Source: Endocalyx cinctus (lineage: Eukaryota; Ascomycota; Sordariomycetes; Amphisphaeriales; Apiosporaceae). Taken from it: a DNA stretch of 64,000 nucleotides. This document shows, in pieces, positions 1 through 12,847 of the stretch (its first letter is position 1; each line of letters opens with the position of its first letter). The notes beneath the pieces were generated by a model. It was not told where the DNA came from, made no database searches, and was given only the letters and a program-made list of their open reading frames with translations. Made by a program: the position numbers and the translations under genes. Where the stretch lies: NCBI GenBank assembly GCA_001600455.1, contig BCKC01000003.1, forward strand, positions 3,820,315 through 3,884,314, in the 5' to 3' direction.

Positions 1-1452
1 ACCCATCTACAAGATCTGATCAATTCGAACAAGGCTATCAAGTCTGGATTGCATACAACACTGACAAATGACAGCGTTCCATCACTATCTCTCAGCCACC
101 ACGAGTCTATTTCTGAGCGTCCATCGTCATTCCTGCAGCCCAATTTTCCGTCAAAACATAGCTCGGCATCATCGGCAGAGACGGCTGCCCAGAACTCGCA
201 GCTAATTAGCCACCTCTATCTTTTGTATAACGAACTCACTTTTGAGCGCTTTATGAAGCAACAACACTTGACGCATATGGGCGAGTTACGAAGACGACAT
301 GTTCGGGAGGCCGCCAGTGAAGCAGAAACCCAGAATATCCTCCTTCAAAACCGACAGTTGAAGCAACAGCTTGAAGAAGCGAAGAACACTAAGATGCAAA
401 TAAAGGCCGACTCGGAGAAAAGTCGGGCAATCTCTAAAAAATGGGAGGCCGATCTTACAACTAAGCTGAAGGCGTTGCGCGAAGAACAGAAGAAGTGGCA
501 CGCTGAAGAAGCAAGACTGAAACGTGATTTGAAAGAGGCAGAGGATGAAGTGAACAAGCTGCGAATGCTCGTATGTGAAGCCGAAGATAGAGAATCGAGT
601 TGGAAGCAGAACATGCAATCTGTAGAGATTAATGTTGGGGAGCTTGAAAGACTGAAGAAAGAGGTTGAACGTCTTACAGAGTCGGAGCGAAACTACCAAG
701 CGACGGAGAAGGAGAGGCAAGCTGCCATGGCGCAAGCAGCCGAGGCGGATAGTCGCGCTCAGATGCTAGAGTTGAGACTGAAGGCGCACGAGAGCGATAT
801 CCAGCAAGCGCATGATCTCTACAAATCACAGATTGCCATTCTGAATGGGAAACTCGAAGATGCACTTCGGAGCGGATCATTGCCGGATATTGATGGCATA
901 CGGTCTCAACTGGAACCTGCCCTCGCCGCCAGCCGAACCCAGCAGGTAGAGCTGAAAAAGCGTATTGCGGATCTCACCAGCAAGAATACGGCGTTGCAAG
1001 AGACGGTATTGGAATTGCAATCATTGCTACCTGCACGTTTATCGTCGGATACTCGCGCTCCGTTGGAGACGGAAGTGGATGCCTCATCCGAGTCCGGAAG
1101 CCCGGTAGGATACCGAGCACGTAAACAGCGTGGCTTCTCCGATCCGGAACTCTTCGAGGCAACATCGTATAACCCCACACCCCCTCTTGACCCTGTCGGC
1201 GGAAGTCGGTCAGTGAGCACGCATGGGCTTCGTCCATCGACACCGTTAGGGACGGATAGTTCGAAAGGAAGCCCTCAGACGGAGAGATACTTTGGTCGTG
1301 GTGAGTCAATGCCAATTCCAATTTTCAAGGACGCCATTGCTAATCTATGGGAAGGAGGGGTGCAAAATTTGCGCAATAGTAAAAAGGAGAAGAAAGATGA
1401 AAAAGATAAGAAGAAATCAACTGGCCTGCGAGGTATTCGCGGGTTTGTATAA
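1..1452 (+). CDS. TSC1: Hamartin (TSC1) homologue, C-terminal part, cut by window start
   Basis: The frame is open from base 1, so the gene starts outside the window; the codon at 49 is TTG and not a start. The visible part begins with a Ser-rich stretch, then a segment reading LLYNELTFERFMKQQH, which is characteristic of the hamartin family. It is followed by about 250 residues of strong coiled coil (E, K, Q and L rich) and a low-complexity Ser/Pro tail ending in a Lys-rich patch. Hamartin forms the TSC complex with tuberin, a GTPase activator for Rheb that restrains TORC1. The family match is by eye; the coiled coil alone would not be specific, the motif is. Confidence 0.8.
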   Translation, partial: THLQDLINSNKAIKSGLHTTLTNDSVPSLSLSHHESISERPSSFLQPNFPSKHSSASSAETAAQNSQLISHLYLLYNELTFERFMKQQHLTHMGELRRRHVREAASEAETQNILLQNRQLKQQLEEAKNTKMQIKADSEKSRAISKKWEADLTTKLKALREEQKKWHAEEARLKRDLKEAEDEVNKLRMLVCEAEDRESSWKQNMQSVEINVGELERLKKEVERLTESERNYQATEKERQAAMAQAAEADSRAQMLELRLKAHESDIQQAHDLYKSQIAILNGKLEDALRSGSLPDIDGIRSQLEPALAASRTQQVELKKRIADLTSKNTALQETVLELQSLLPARLSSDTRAPLETEVDASSESGSPVGYRARKQRGFSDPELFEATSYNPTPPLDPVGGSRSVSTHGLRPSTPLGTDSSKGSPQTERYFGRGESMPIPIFKDAIANLWEGGVQNLRNSKKEKKDEKDKKKSTGLRGIRGFV

Positions 1453-3147
1453 ATTACACGACTAACTCTCGTGGACGATGCTGATTACTACTGGTACATA
1501 ATAGATAATTCTTATTAAAAATTAGATACCCCAAACCTAACCTAACCTAACCTAATCTACCTGACCTACCTAACCTAACCTTTACGAAAACAGCAGACCG
1601 GCTGCTGACTGTATGTGTGCAAGTACCTAACGTATGTACGTACTTAGGTATGTACGTATCCATATGACTTTAGAGCTCTGATTCGGTAATTATTTCTGTT
1701 TGATTCAGTCATGGACACACCATTAGTCATGATTCTTATCCCTTGTTTTATAATGGGCATTCTTGACTCTTAGCAGGCCACGGTCGTTGGTCGAACGGTA
1801 ATGTAGAACTACCCTGGCCGCATAGGTGGTGGCGCCCTCCTGACGTATGCAGGAACAACACTTTTTGACATATGCAGGGGGAAACACTCAGTTTAGTGAG
1901 AAAGAGAGAAAAACATGACTCCTTTTTTTTTCTCTCTCTCTATTCTTCCTCTCTTTCTCTCTTTCTCATTACGTTGTTTGACTATCTACTGTATTTTGTT
2001 TATTCTTAATAAAATCAAAATTATATTGATGGAATGCGGGATATCAACGGAAATATCATCTCATTCTCCAACTCTTTTATTTTTATTTTTCTCTTCTTTT
2101 CTTCTTATTAATACTAACATATATGACTGGTTGATCAAATACGAGATTACCTGCTGGACAGTGTATAAAACATTGCCATCCAGCCAATGGATCCTAGTTA
2201 GTAATTAGTAGATAACATTTATTCATTGTGTATACCCGGATAGACCGGATTATACGTATGATCTATACTAATTCCTGGGGGCGGATACTTGAACATTACT
2301 ACTATCCTACACCAAAAACAGGGGTCACAGCTACTTGGGTATATAAGCGGGTCTTTGTACATATCTTAGAAGCTTGTTTCTGCATCTTCTCAGGGGTTTA
2401 TGCGATGGCATTTGATGATTGGTCCGATTTGAGTTCTAGACTTTATTCTATTCCTGGTTTTACCATGAGATGATCACAACGTGCGCATGTTCAGCTTCTG
2501 AGCAGGGGAGAGAGAGAGAGACAGACAGAGAGACAGAGAGAGAGAAAGAGAGGGAAAAAGCTGTTGTTACCTGTACCTGTCAGCCTATATGGATCGACTG
2601 GACGGGTGTGCATAAGTGTATGTGTCTGTTTACTTTTACTTTTACTTTAGGTAGGAACAATAAACGCCCATTTGTTTTTACTGTGCTGACGTTGACTTTA
2701 AATGTGATGGAATGGATATGGCCCGGAGAAAAGCAAGAAAAAAAGTTGAAAAGAAATAATAAAAATAACCATTCCTCTCCATATTGTTTATTCGTCTTTC
2801 CCTCTTCGTTCTTTGTCTACTTACACACTCTCTTTAAATACTAACTATCTCTTGTATTATTATACAATAAAATTTCTTCTTTCACAGTCCTTTTTTTTCC
2901 CTTGTAGACAGAGAGAGAGACAGATCTCGTATTTGTTCGATCGAGGCCACATCATACAATTACACATGATACCTACATAATATTTGGTCAATCTTCCTTC
3001 GCTTTTATCCCCCATCTTTCACCTTTTCCACCTCTTGTCACTCCTTTGCTACATACGTATTTATCTCTCTTCCATACCTCTCTTCCACTTAGATCACTAC
3101 ATATTATTACTAGACATTTATAGTAGCTACTAGTAGTAACCACCAAT
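1453..3147. other. Intergenic region with simple repeats
   Basis: No gene seen. It holds a CCTAA pentamer repeat (1535-1582), a pyrimidine-rich tract near 1920-1965 and a GA/GACA purine tract (about 2506-2556). Short open frames here are low-complexity and show no family resemblance. The last few hundred bases are the likely promoter of the GH17 gene. Confidence 0.6.
1535..1582. repeat. CCTAA-type tandem repeat, imperfect
   Basis: Repeated CCTAA units with variants CTGAC and CTACC, just downstream of the hamartin stop codon. It resembles but does not equal the fungal telomere repeat CCCTAA. Confidence 0.75.
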
Positions 3148-4796
3148 ATGTATTCTAAAGCATCTGTATTGGCCTTGGCTTCCTCAGCCTCAGCCTCCCT
3201 CATGGGATTCAACTACGGTTCCACTTTCACCACCGGTGCTGCCAAATTACAGAGTGATTTCGAGGCCGAATTTTCTACCGCCGCCAATCTTCAAGGCGCT
3301 TCTGGTTTCACTAGCGCCCGACTTTATACTATGGTGGTAAGTGTCGCCCAAAAGAACATCTAGATTTTTTAGAAAAGGAATAAACTCGAAGACAAGAGAC
3401 AATAAGTGTAATCATACTGAAATGTGATACTACAGCAAGGCGGAACCGCTAGTGACCCCATATCCGCTATTCCTGCCGCCATCAAGACCAAGACCACGCT
3501 CCTCCTTGGTTTGTGGGCATCGGGCGGCGAGACGGCATTCGCGAACGAAATCCTAGCCCTCAAAGCGGCCATCGAGAAGTACGGAGAATCTTTCACGTCC
3601 ATCGTCGATGGCATCTCGATCGGTTCCGAGGATCTGTACCGTAACTCCCCCATGGGAATCGCCGCCAAGTCCAACGTCGGTGCCGACCCCGGCACCATCG
3701 TGGACTATATCAAGCAGACCAAAGACGCTATTGCCGGAACCGGGCTCGAGGGAGTCGGCATCGGTCACGTCGATACTTGGACCGCCTGGGTGAACCAGAC
3801 CAACCAAGTCGTTGTCGAGGCCTGCGATTGGCTCGGCATGGATGCGTACCCTTATTTCCAGGTATGTTTGAATGTTGTCTATATAATTCTTTTTTTCTTT
3901 TTCCTCTTGCTAAATGAGATTTTCTTCAGGACACGGAGCCCAACAGTATCAGCCAGAGTAAGTCTCTGTTCGACGCGGCCCTAGGCAACACGCAAGGCGC
4001 CAGCGGCGGCAAGCCCGTCTGGATCACGGAGACGGGCCACCCCGTCAGCGGCAAGACGGTCGGCGAGTCGGTCGCCTCGCCCCAGAACGCCGAGACGTAC
4101 TGGAAGACGGTCGGCTGCCCCATGTTCGGCCAGACCAACGTCTGGTGGTACACCCTCCAGGATGCCGCCCCGGACACGCCCGACCCCAGTTTTGGTATTG
4201 TCGGAGATAAGCTCTCGACTACGCCCCTTTTCGACCTCAGCTGCAAGGACGCCAACGTTTCTTCTTCTTCTTCTGCGTCCGCATCCGCTTCGGGTACGGC
4301 CGACGCTACCTCGGCCGCAGCTGGCGGTTCGGCTACGTCGGCTGGCTCGTCGAACGGTAGCGGGAGCGGGAGCGGCGCGAGCCCCACCGCTACCGGATAC
4401 CCCTCGGAAACCTCGGGCGACTTCGAGGGCAGCCCCGGCGGCGTTTCGGAATCGCAGGTTTCGCTCCAAGATTCCGCAACCGTGACGCCTACCGCCCTTA
4501 CTCCGAGCGCGACCGATAGTGGATCTAGTCCTGGCTCGTCCGGATCATCTGGATCCTCCGGTTCGTCCGGTTCTTCTGGCTCTTCTGGTTCGTCCGGTTC
4601 TTCTGGCTCCTCTGGTTCGTCTGGATCTTCTGGCTCTTCCGGTTCTGGAAACGGTACCGGCTCTGGTTCTAACGGAACTTTCACAGCTCCTCCGGCTTCC
4701 ACGTCGAGCATCATCCCTGCCGGGGCCTCCACCATCTCCTCCGGAGGATTGGGCGCAGCTTTCTTCGCCATCATGTTCGCGGTGTTCGCTCTGTAA
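3148..4796 (+). CDS. GPI-anchored glucan endo-1,3-beta-glucosidase, GH17 (EglC-like)
   Basis: Three exons are inferred: 3148-3336, 3436-3861 and 3930-4796, with GTAAGT/GTATGT donors and both junctions in phase 0. The product has an N-terminal signal peptide, a GH17 barrel with the acid/base Glu in GSEDLYR and the nucleophile Glu in WITETGHP, a Ser/Ala/Gly-rich linker, a run of about a dozen SGS/SSG units (about 4534-4650) and a hydrophobic C-terminus typical of a GPI signal. GH17 proteins of this type remodel beta-1,3-glucan at the cell wall. The long antisense frame across the Ser-Gly repeat is a by-product of the repeat. The family is secure; substrate detail is from family knowledge. Confidence 0.9.
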
Positions 4797-5604
4797 ATTT
4801 TGCCAACACCATAAAAGTTTTCTTTTCTTTTTTTCTTCAACATGGTGTCCTCACGGGCGTTTAAATACGGGCTTTTATTCTTGGGTTCTTGGTATTACGG
4901 TGGTAATGGGCCTACAGGATGCAAAAGTCTTCTGATTACGGACGGGGGAATGAGGTAACATAAAAGGGTCATGAAAAAATGGTGGTGATGATACGCGTAT
5001 TGGGTCGTCAAGTTGTAATGGTCTCTTTTTATTACAAGAGACGTTTATTTTCTATTAGACAGTACATAAATTACAACCTTTACATTTGATGAATGGAATC
5101 CGTGCATATTGAAATGGTCACCATCATGCATATCATAATTCCTTAGTAACAGACACTCTAAGTAAATTAGGATCTTTGATAGACACGGTAGTAGTACCAA
5201 GAAAGATATCCGTCTTCACGCATCTCTCTAGATTGTCCCTATAGTCTCACATATATATATGATAGACCAACATAAATTTTGATAACTAACGTGAAAGAAG
5301 AATGATTTTCAGCTGAAATTTTATTTTTTATTTTTTTAATGAACCGACTACATAGAGCTAGCTTCCAGGCCGCATCGTGTATAGATTCGGATCAAACCCA
5401 AGACCCTGAAATGAAATTTTAACCACCCCCGTACCAACCCAGTAGGAATGAAATCCATCTTTGTTAATACAAAGCAATCCCAAGCAGAAGTCCCCCAACC
5501 AATCTCCCTACGATATATCTCTCTTTATCTTCTCATCATATATGATCTCTACCGCAGCTTAAACTCCCTTCCTCTGTCCTCCTTCAGCACCTATCATCAA
5601 CTTC
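4797..5604. other. Intergenic region between convergent genes
   Basis: AT-rich spacer between the 3' ends of the GH17 gene and the cutinase gene. No coding or RNA signal seen. Confidence 0.5.
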
Positions 5605-6273
5605 TTAGCTTCGTCGGGCCGAGCTATTAGCGGCCTGAACCTTGCTAACCAAGAAATCAACACCCTCGTCCGCGCGACGCGTGTAATCGAGGTGCGGCGC
5701 CAAGATCGTGAGGGTCCCGTCGCAAACGAGGTCCCCGTCGTTGCAGATGACCTTGAGCTTATCCGCCGAATCGAAGTTATCGATCTGGCCGCCGTCCTGC
5801 TGGTTCTGGGTATCGCCGAAAGTGACGACGCCGGCGATTTTGGCCTGGACGTCGGACCCGAGGGACTCGACGACGCGGTGGACCATGGCCGCGCCCTGGC
5901 TGTACCCGGCGACCAGAAGGTTCGAGTCGGGGCAGTCGGCCGCGGCCTTCTCGACGAGGGCGGTCATCGTATCGATCCCGTCGAGGTCGGCTCCGCCCGG
6001 GAGGAAGTTGGTCGATAGCAGGGCCGGGTAGTCGACGCCTTCGGTCGCGACCGAGGTCTCCCCCAAAGCGGCTTTCAGCCCGTCCGAGACGGGCGGGCCC
6101 ACGATGATCCCCATGTTGCCGGCTTCGGTCGAGCCACGGCTGAAGATGAAGATGTTGTCTCGGCACCCGCCCGTGCTGAACTCCTTGGCGGTCGTGCCGG
6201 TTTGGCGGGTCGAGAGCGGGGTCGCGGTCGCGCCGAGGGAGAAGAGGAGGGGGGAGAAAGTAGAGAACTTCAT
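5605..6273 (-). CDS. Cutinase (carbohydrate esterase family 5)
   Basis: An uninterrupted 222-residue frame with a hydrophobic signal peptide (about residues 1-19). The serine hydrolase triad of cutinases is visible: Ser125 in GYSQGA, Asp181 in GDLVC and His194 in APHLDY, with the expected 13-residue Asp-His spacing. Cysteines at 37, 114, 177 and 184 fit the two conserved disulfides. Length is normal for the family. The enzyme is secreted and hydrolyses cutin or related polyesters; its presence suggests contact with plant surfaces but does not prove it. Only the exact substrate is open. Confidence 0.95.
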   Translation of the reverse strand: MKFSTFSPLLFSLGATATPLSTRQTGTTAKEFSTGGCRDNIFIFSRGSTEAGNMGIIVGPPVSDGLKAALGETSVATEGVDYPALLSTNFLPGGADLDGIDTMTALVEKAAADCPDSNLLVAGYSQGAAMVHRVVESLGSDVQAKIAGVVTFGDTQNQQDGGQIDNFDSADKLKVICNDGDLVCDGTLTILAPHLDYTRRADEGVDFLVSKVQAANSSARRS

Positions 6274-8045
6274 TTTGTCCTTCTGGGTGCGAGGGAGATG
6301 GCGCTGGGTTTTTTTGGGAATAGATGAAAAGAACGTGGATATATATAGAAGTATATATGTATATATAATATAAATATCAAAGTAGAATAGACGACCAGTC
6401 TGGTGAGAGCTGAGAAGTAAAACTATCGAAGTTAAGAAGATAGGAGAAAAGATCGAAAAGAAAGAAAGAGAGTAGACAACAGGTCAGTTATCTTTGAAGA
6501 GTATAGTCTGGAATAGTATCTTGTTCATGTCATAACTGGGAGGCCAACCGCATCTTTATATACTCACGAGACGTGATAGAATAAACAGAAACGAATAAAC
6601 TTTCTCCTCATATTTCATAGCATGTAAGACATGGCTGAAGTCGATCTCGACTTACCTCGACTTAACTCATCTCTCCGCGACACCCATCGCCATCATTAGG
6701 GAAGGAGGAGAAAGTAAAGAGAAAGAAAGAAAAAAGTAAAGACGAGACGAGACAAATTCGAAATTTCTTGGCAGTTACCGCCAGGCAAGATATACTCAAA
6801 AAGAGCAGGAGTAGCGAAAGCCCTGTACGAGAGATGCATTAGCAGGAATATCGAAACGCTGCAATCATAGGACGTTTCTCCCCCCTCTTTGTCATCTTCC
6901 AATTGATTCCTTTTGCACCTTCGTCGTGGAACCCAAAGTAGGTAGATGATCAACCGACCAGATGCTGCAGATGGTGGTGGATAAAAAACTATCCGTATAT
7001 TTACATAATTTCCCCGTATTATCTGGCAACGGGGCTATGTACGGAGGATGTTCGATATGAGGAATAGCTCCAGAAGAGAAAAAGAAACTCTTTTGGAATA
7101 AAGATTTCAGTCAGCCAGCCACATGGTCAATAACCATTCGCGCCAGGATAGCCTGAGATCGCAAATATATCCCGAATCGGATGGAATATAAGTATAAAAG
7201 ATGCCGAGGTTAACTTACTAAAAGCGGCAATCTTGATGAGCGAATCAGGGTTCCGATTGGTTAGGAGGATGTATCAAAAGAGTTCATCGTGAAACTTAAG
7301 AGGACCAGGAACGTGCCCCCTCATTTTTCTTCGGGCTCGGAGATTTATTTAAAGGAGGTGGGAGGCATGCGCTGGCATGGTAATAAGTTTCACTTGACTA
7401 CTGCAGAGAGTATAGCCACTCTATATGACGTATACGAGTTCAATCGTAGTTGCGTATATGCGGAGGATTTGTTGATATCGAGATAAATCTAACGGTCCAA
7501 GGTAATTCCACATAAATGTATCGTTTCGATTCGTGGCCGCCGGCGGTAATACTCACCAGATATTTTCTATGTAAATTCAACTTCCTAGATAGGGCCTTTT
7601 TAATATAATAATGAAACATAAAAATAAATCAAACATTATTGTATTATGTCATGATTCTATATTTCTATGTTCGGCATACCTTACCCGTTGTCATAACCTC
7701 TATTATTCCGTCAGCGTCATGAGAAGCAAGAGTATACTTCGCAAAAACAATCCATAGCGCCCCTATCTATCCCCCCCAAAAAATATTGCCATGCGTAGAT
7801 TTCATCGCATGTAACCGTCCCTCATTTTCCTCTAAAACCTCCAAACCTCGACCCTAGTGCCGATTGAAACAAGTAAACTCCGACGCGCCGTATGAAACCC
7901 TGTGTGATATATCATAATTCTACCCTCCAAATTTTTTCATAGTCAAACTACCTCCCATCCTCTAAAAAAAACCATTATATTATATTCTCGTGTCAGTTTA
8001 TTATTCGTTTGTCCAGCGTAGTTTTTTGTTGACCGGCACTTCGCT
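6274..8045. other. Intergenic region
   Basis: AT-rich, with no convincing gene. Frames near 6696-6953 and 7289-7486 are short, have no homology I recognise and no splice-consistent extension. Bases just above 6273 are the likely cutinase promoter. Confidence 0.5.
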
Positions 8046-9820
8046 TCACTCCTCGTCCCCTTCTTCTTCCGCGATCGACTGAAATCTCACGTTCTTCGCC
8101 GTGCCGGACTCGACGCACTGCCCTTCGTTCCTCGGCCGTTCGACGGTGAAGCACTGCGCGGCGCCTACGACGGCGACCAAGGCGCTGCCGTACCAGGCCA
8201 GGCCCGTGCAGTCGACGTGGGAGCCGACCGAGTAGAGGTACCCCGCCACGGGCGGGGCGATCATCCTGCAGCCGGCTCCGGCGCTGGCCGCGAACCCGTT
8301 CACCTTGCCGAGGACCGATGAGCTCGGCGTCGCCTCCTTGACGAGGATGAGGAGAAGCGGGTACAGGATGATGGACAGGATGTTCCGCACCGTAAGACAC
8401 GTGTAGATCGCCGGGTAGAGCAGGAAATCCGGCGCGTAGACCAGCGCCGGGACGATGATGTACGCGATGGGGTGGAGGACCGTCACGGCGATGAAGAGCC
8501 GGAAGACGCCGATCCTTTCGGCTGCTAGGGGAAAAATCACGGCTTGGACGAAGAGTGCGATGACGCCGTTGACCGCCATGATGACGCCGACCGAGTGCAT
8601 GGAAAGACCCAAGCCGCCCGGCGAGTAGAACGGGTTATAGCTCGCGGAGTGGGCGTAAAAAGAAGGTGCGTTGCCAGTCATCTTTTCGTCCTCGAAGAAT
8701 ATGGGCATCAGGTGATCGTAGGTCATCGAATGGTAAGTGAAGATGGACAGGGCGACGACGAGAGCCATAATACGCTTGCTAAAGACGCTCACGCAGGCCT
8801 TTTCGTCCATCTTCTCGCACCGTTCCGGACGCTCCGCATCGGGGCCGAAGTCGAGACTGCCCCTGCTTCTAAAGGTACCGTACGTTTCCGAGCGCAAATC
8901 CACGGCCGGCTGCTTGATGGCGTCCGAAGTCTCCATCAGAGGAGTTTCGTCCGAAACGTACGTATCATGAGGAAGCATGACGCGAGGTTGCATGTCGGGA
9001 TGAGTTTCGTCCAGGAGGAAATATCCCAGGACTATGCTAAAAAGCAGAAGCCCGGCGCAAAGCACGTTGGGGAGAAGATAGGGGAAATTTGCGAATAAAC
9101 TGCCTTCGGGGAAAAGGTCCGGGTAAGACTCGTGCGGATTCGCAAACATCCCTCCAATGGCCGGGCCGATGATCGTTCCGATAGACCAGACGAAGGGCAT
9201 GACGGAATATGCGCGAGCTACGAAATTAGCATAACTTATGGAATGATAGTAACAGGGTGGAGGTGCAACAACAATAATTCATAACTCACGTTCATGTTCA
9301 GGTTTGGTAACCAATTCAGCTACCATAGTCTGAATAACCCCGATATTTCCATTTAGGAGTCCACCGATGGCGCGACCAAGTAAGGCCATCCATATATTGG
9401 CGGAAAAGCCGACCATGATCATGCTGAACATGGTACCGATGCAGCCCATCAAGAGAACGGGTTTTCGGCCGATTCTGTCGGAAAGGCCACCCCAGTACAT
9501 GCCCATCAGGGCCTCGGCCAGGGAAAAGCTGGAGATGAGGAGGCCGGCGTAGAAGGAGGCATCTTGTTCGTTGCCTACTTTGAACCTCTTGACTAGGGCC
9601 CAGGCGTAGGGGAAAATCGAGGTGAGAGCGATTGGCTCGGCCAGACGAACGATGGCTAAAATCGTAATAAATTTTAGGTAATTAGTATAGATATAAGCGT
9701 AAGAAAAAAGAAGCATTGGGGGACGCGCGTACCTAGGAGGAAGAGTTGTACGGTCGGGAAGTCATCGGGGTTTCGAGGTGATCTCTGCTTTGTTAGGACC
9801 ATTGCTTCTCGGTTTGGCAT
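8046..9820 (-). CDS. MFS transporter (tetracycline-resistance/ZIFL-like group)
   Basis: Three exons inferred on the minus strand: 9820-9733, 9655-9290 and 9217-8046, about 541 residues. The first exon encodes a short Arg/Lys-rich head with an FPTVQLFLL segment. The second carries the MFS motif A, GGLSDRIGRKPV. The third has the remaining membrane segments with a long central cytosolic loop rich in Glu, Asp and Ser. The start is ATG at 9820 or 9802. Proteins of this branch are proton-coupled exporters of small molecules or metal chelates; substrate unknown. It lies 3 kb from the ETP cluster and is probably unrelated to it. Confidence 0.85.
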
Positions 9821-12800
9821 CGATCTTACGAGTTGACACCACACCTGAGTTTTATATGACTTTCTTTTGTTATTTCGATTTTTTGTTACTTGGGTAAAAA
9901 GCAAATGGATCGAAAGAACAGCAGGAAGAAATAATAAAACTTTTTAAACAAGTCTCAGTGGGTAAAGAAGTGTGTGTCTCTTATATCTCCTCCTCCCCTG
10001 GTATCAAAAAACAAATAAATAGGTATCGATTCTCGGTCTTATTTTTTTTTTCTTCGAGGTTATATATAATTATAATGCCACTGTGAAACCAGGGTACGTT
10101 TTTGGGATTGTTTACACGAGCAAGTTTTATTACGTCGATGCCGGTCCGTTTCTGTGTCGTTTACCAAAGCGAGGTGACGGGGGCGTATACGTGCATAGAT
10201 AAGTTGCTTGCATCTGCATCTATACTACTTCTGCATCTACAGGGGGAGAAGGGAAGCCAACCAAGAGAGGAGGAAAAGAAAAAAGGACAAGTTTTACGTT
10301 TTACGAAAAGAATAAAAGAAAAAAAAAAAAAAAAAAAAAAATTAAAGAATTAAAGATAGTGTTCAAGTGCTAACCTAGCGTAATTATTGTTTACTTTATC
10401 TTCATTAGTTTCCCTATTTTGACTAAATGGTAATAGTTATTTAAATGGTGATAAGAGAGCTTCTTTATAATGAGATGTGCCAGACTTGCATTTTTTTATT
10501 ATTCTTTTTCGATCCTGCATATTCCCTGTAGTTACGTGCAGCTTTGTCTATTATAGACCCGAAACTGTGCTACCCATGGTGACACTACTTTCTTACATTC
10601 TATACCTCGAACATGTTTTTTGTTTGTTAATGTGTCCAATCCAGTCAGCCAGTGTAGGGGTTTTGACAAGCATTCGTCTGATAATCCTCTTCCGAAGGCC
10701 GCCTTCGTCACCGCTAGGCACCTTCGTTTCTTCTTTTGAACTGACGGGAGCTTGAGATCGCGATCATCGGTCGGAACTAAATTACTAACATGTATTGTTG
10801 ATCTTCGAAAACACTTATCTATAACATATAGATTTACGATTTTAGTCTTTCGGCGTGAGGTATAGAAAAACTAATGGAGTTTACAAGCCGGTGATCGTCT
10901 CTTGATCATCGGTCTAGATCTTAAGAAGAAGGGAGAATAACTCACAAAATAATTAAATACACAAAACACGCCTATTTACCAATGCGGTGCTACTCGCTCC
11001 GTCATACCTTTCGTCCTGTGTATTTCTCCTAATCTCCTAGTCTCCTACCGTCAAAGAGAATATCACACTGCTCTCGAAGTCCACAACCAATCATTTAATA
11101 CGGATTTCTTGATAACTTGAGATAGCTTGATTCAGATAACGCTACGATATTTGTTCGGTTTTTTCACACCGACGTATCAAATGACTCGAATTTTCCATTT
11201 ACTCCCTATTCGAGATATCGCGTCAACGCTAAATTACTATGAGCAATTTTTATAGTGGCAGAGTGGATCGAATTGGTAGCGTCCAGGGGAGCTCAAGGAG
11301 CTTGTTTAGCCCGCCAGCCCGCTACTGCATCCCTTGCGCTATATTTCGGTGCACATATTTACACTGCGAGTACCTGCGAGGGCGATCCTCTACCTACACT
11401 CGCCTCACACGACTATCTTTAGGTCGCCTTCGAGAAAGACTCCGAACTTAAGTAGATGATCAACTACACTAGAAAGGTGCCCGTGATGTGAATTCTTACG
11501 CGAATTACCTAACAAAGGACTAATTATGGAATTTTCTTGAAAGAGGAGAGTCTCTCTGACTCGATCAATATGACCACGTCCCTGAGACAGACTAAACATC
11601 CGATTCTCAATGAAATGAGTAAATACATCGGTCCTTAATCCTCGTAAGAAAAAAAAAAAAAAGAAGAAGACACGTCAAAGCTCGGCTATCTTCTGCCGTG
11701 CCCGACACCGGAACCATCACAGGCACTCTTCAACAATGTTGCACACCGCGATGATATCTGCATACTGCATACCGCACACCGTACCACGTCCCGTTTTATA
11801 ATGCGGCCTGGATGGATCCAAGTTTCTACCACCCTATCTGTTTGAATTATGCATTCCTCTACGAAATAGGTAGAGTCGATATGCTGGAATATCTGCGGCA
11901 ATTAGTATTATAACTTGTTTTTACATCATAAAATCGTTACTGAAGCCCTATAGATTACCGGCAATTAACAAAGAAGGTCTTGGGAGCCATGGGAATTCGT
12001 TTATTCGTTTATTCGTTTACCTATCTCTGAAGAGCTTCTTATCTACCCGCAGGAAACATCATTCGAGCTGTACGTGTATGCATATACCTACATATTTCTC
12101 CCCTGCCAGTTTCACCCGTCGGTGTTACTCTCGTCCATGCCTTGCATTGATTGCTTGCTTGCTTGCATATCGCCCAGCTCTCATCCCTATACTAGTATAT
12201 GAGATGGAGTGGTAATACTTTGTACGATGTAGCATATGTTACCGTCCCTTCTACGGACCGGCTCTCCTAGCTTTTCCCCACCCCAGACGGTTGACGAACC
12301 CATGCATTTGCATATCCTGTCTTGGTCTTGAACACTATCCGGGGCACTGACCGTGCGTTCCTATTAGTTGAGAAAGCCGTCCCGGCATGGTCCTTTATTC
12401 AGGATCTCAGCCCCATCTTAATATACTACTGTGCAGTATATGCCGCCGTTCGTCTTGGAGACGCTGGGCGCCACGTTGCAGGTAATACTAGTAGGACTTG
12501 CAATTGATCTTTTTTTTTGGGGGGGACGAATCCGGAATAGCGCATAGGCTGCTTTTACTCAGTCAAGCTCGGCTCAGTCGCCAATCAGCCAAGTCCAGAG
12601 TAGATGTATTTATGTATATTTATGAATAAGTTATGCGAAGAAAACGGATCTCAAGGAAAACGGTGAGGTGATATCCGACGGAAGAGTATCTACTTAGAAC
12701 ATTTCCGAGAAGCGGCGCAATTTTATCGCCGTCGGCATTCCATACAAATTTATCACTATTATATTATATAAATATAATAAAATTAAAAGAATGGGGGCTC

Positions 12801-12847
12801 TAGGCTTCTTCCAAACTCCTACTCAAAGCAGAACTAGTCAAAAATAT
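9821..12847. other. Gene-free 3-kb spacer on the left flank of the cluster
   Basis: I see no gene. It contains a 23-base poly-A run (10319-10341), an 8-base tandem repeat ATTCGTTT in three copies (11995-12018) and a TTGC run near 12155. The short frames lack domain signals. It separates the conserved-looking left block from the secondary-metabolite cluster. Confidence 0.55.
11995..12018. repeat. ATTCGTTT tandem repeat, three copies
   Basis: Three perfect head-to-tail copies of an 8-base unit, seen directly. Confidence 0.85.

Noticed and set aside
2506..2556. Purine GA tract as a possible triplex or promoter element
   Set aside because: Ordinary microsatellite in an intergenic region; nothing else supports a function.
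3926..4843. 305-residue minus-strand frame rich in Glu, Pro and Asp
   Set aside because: It is the antisense of the Ser-Gly repeat and GPI region of the GH17 gene; the repeated EPEEPDEP pattern is a mirror of SGSS codons.
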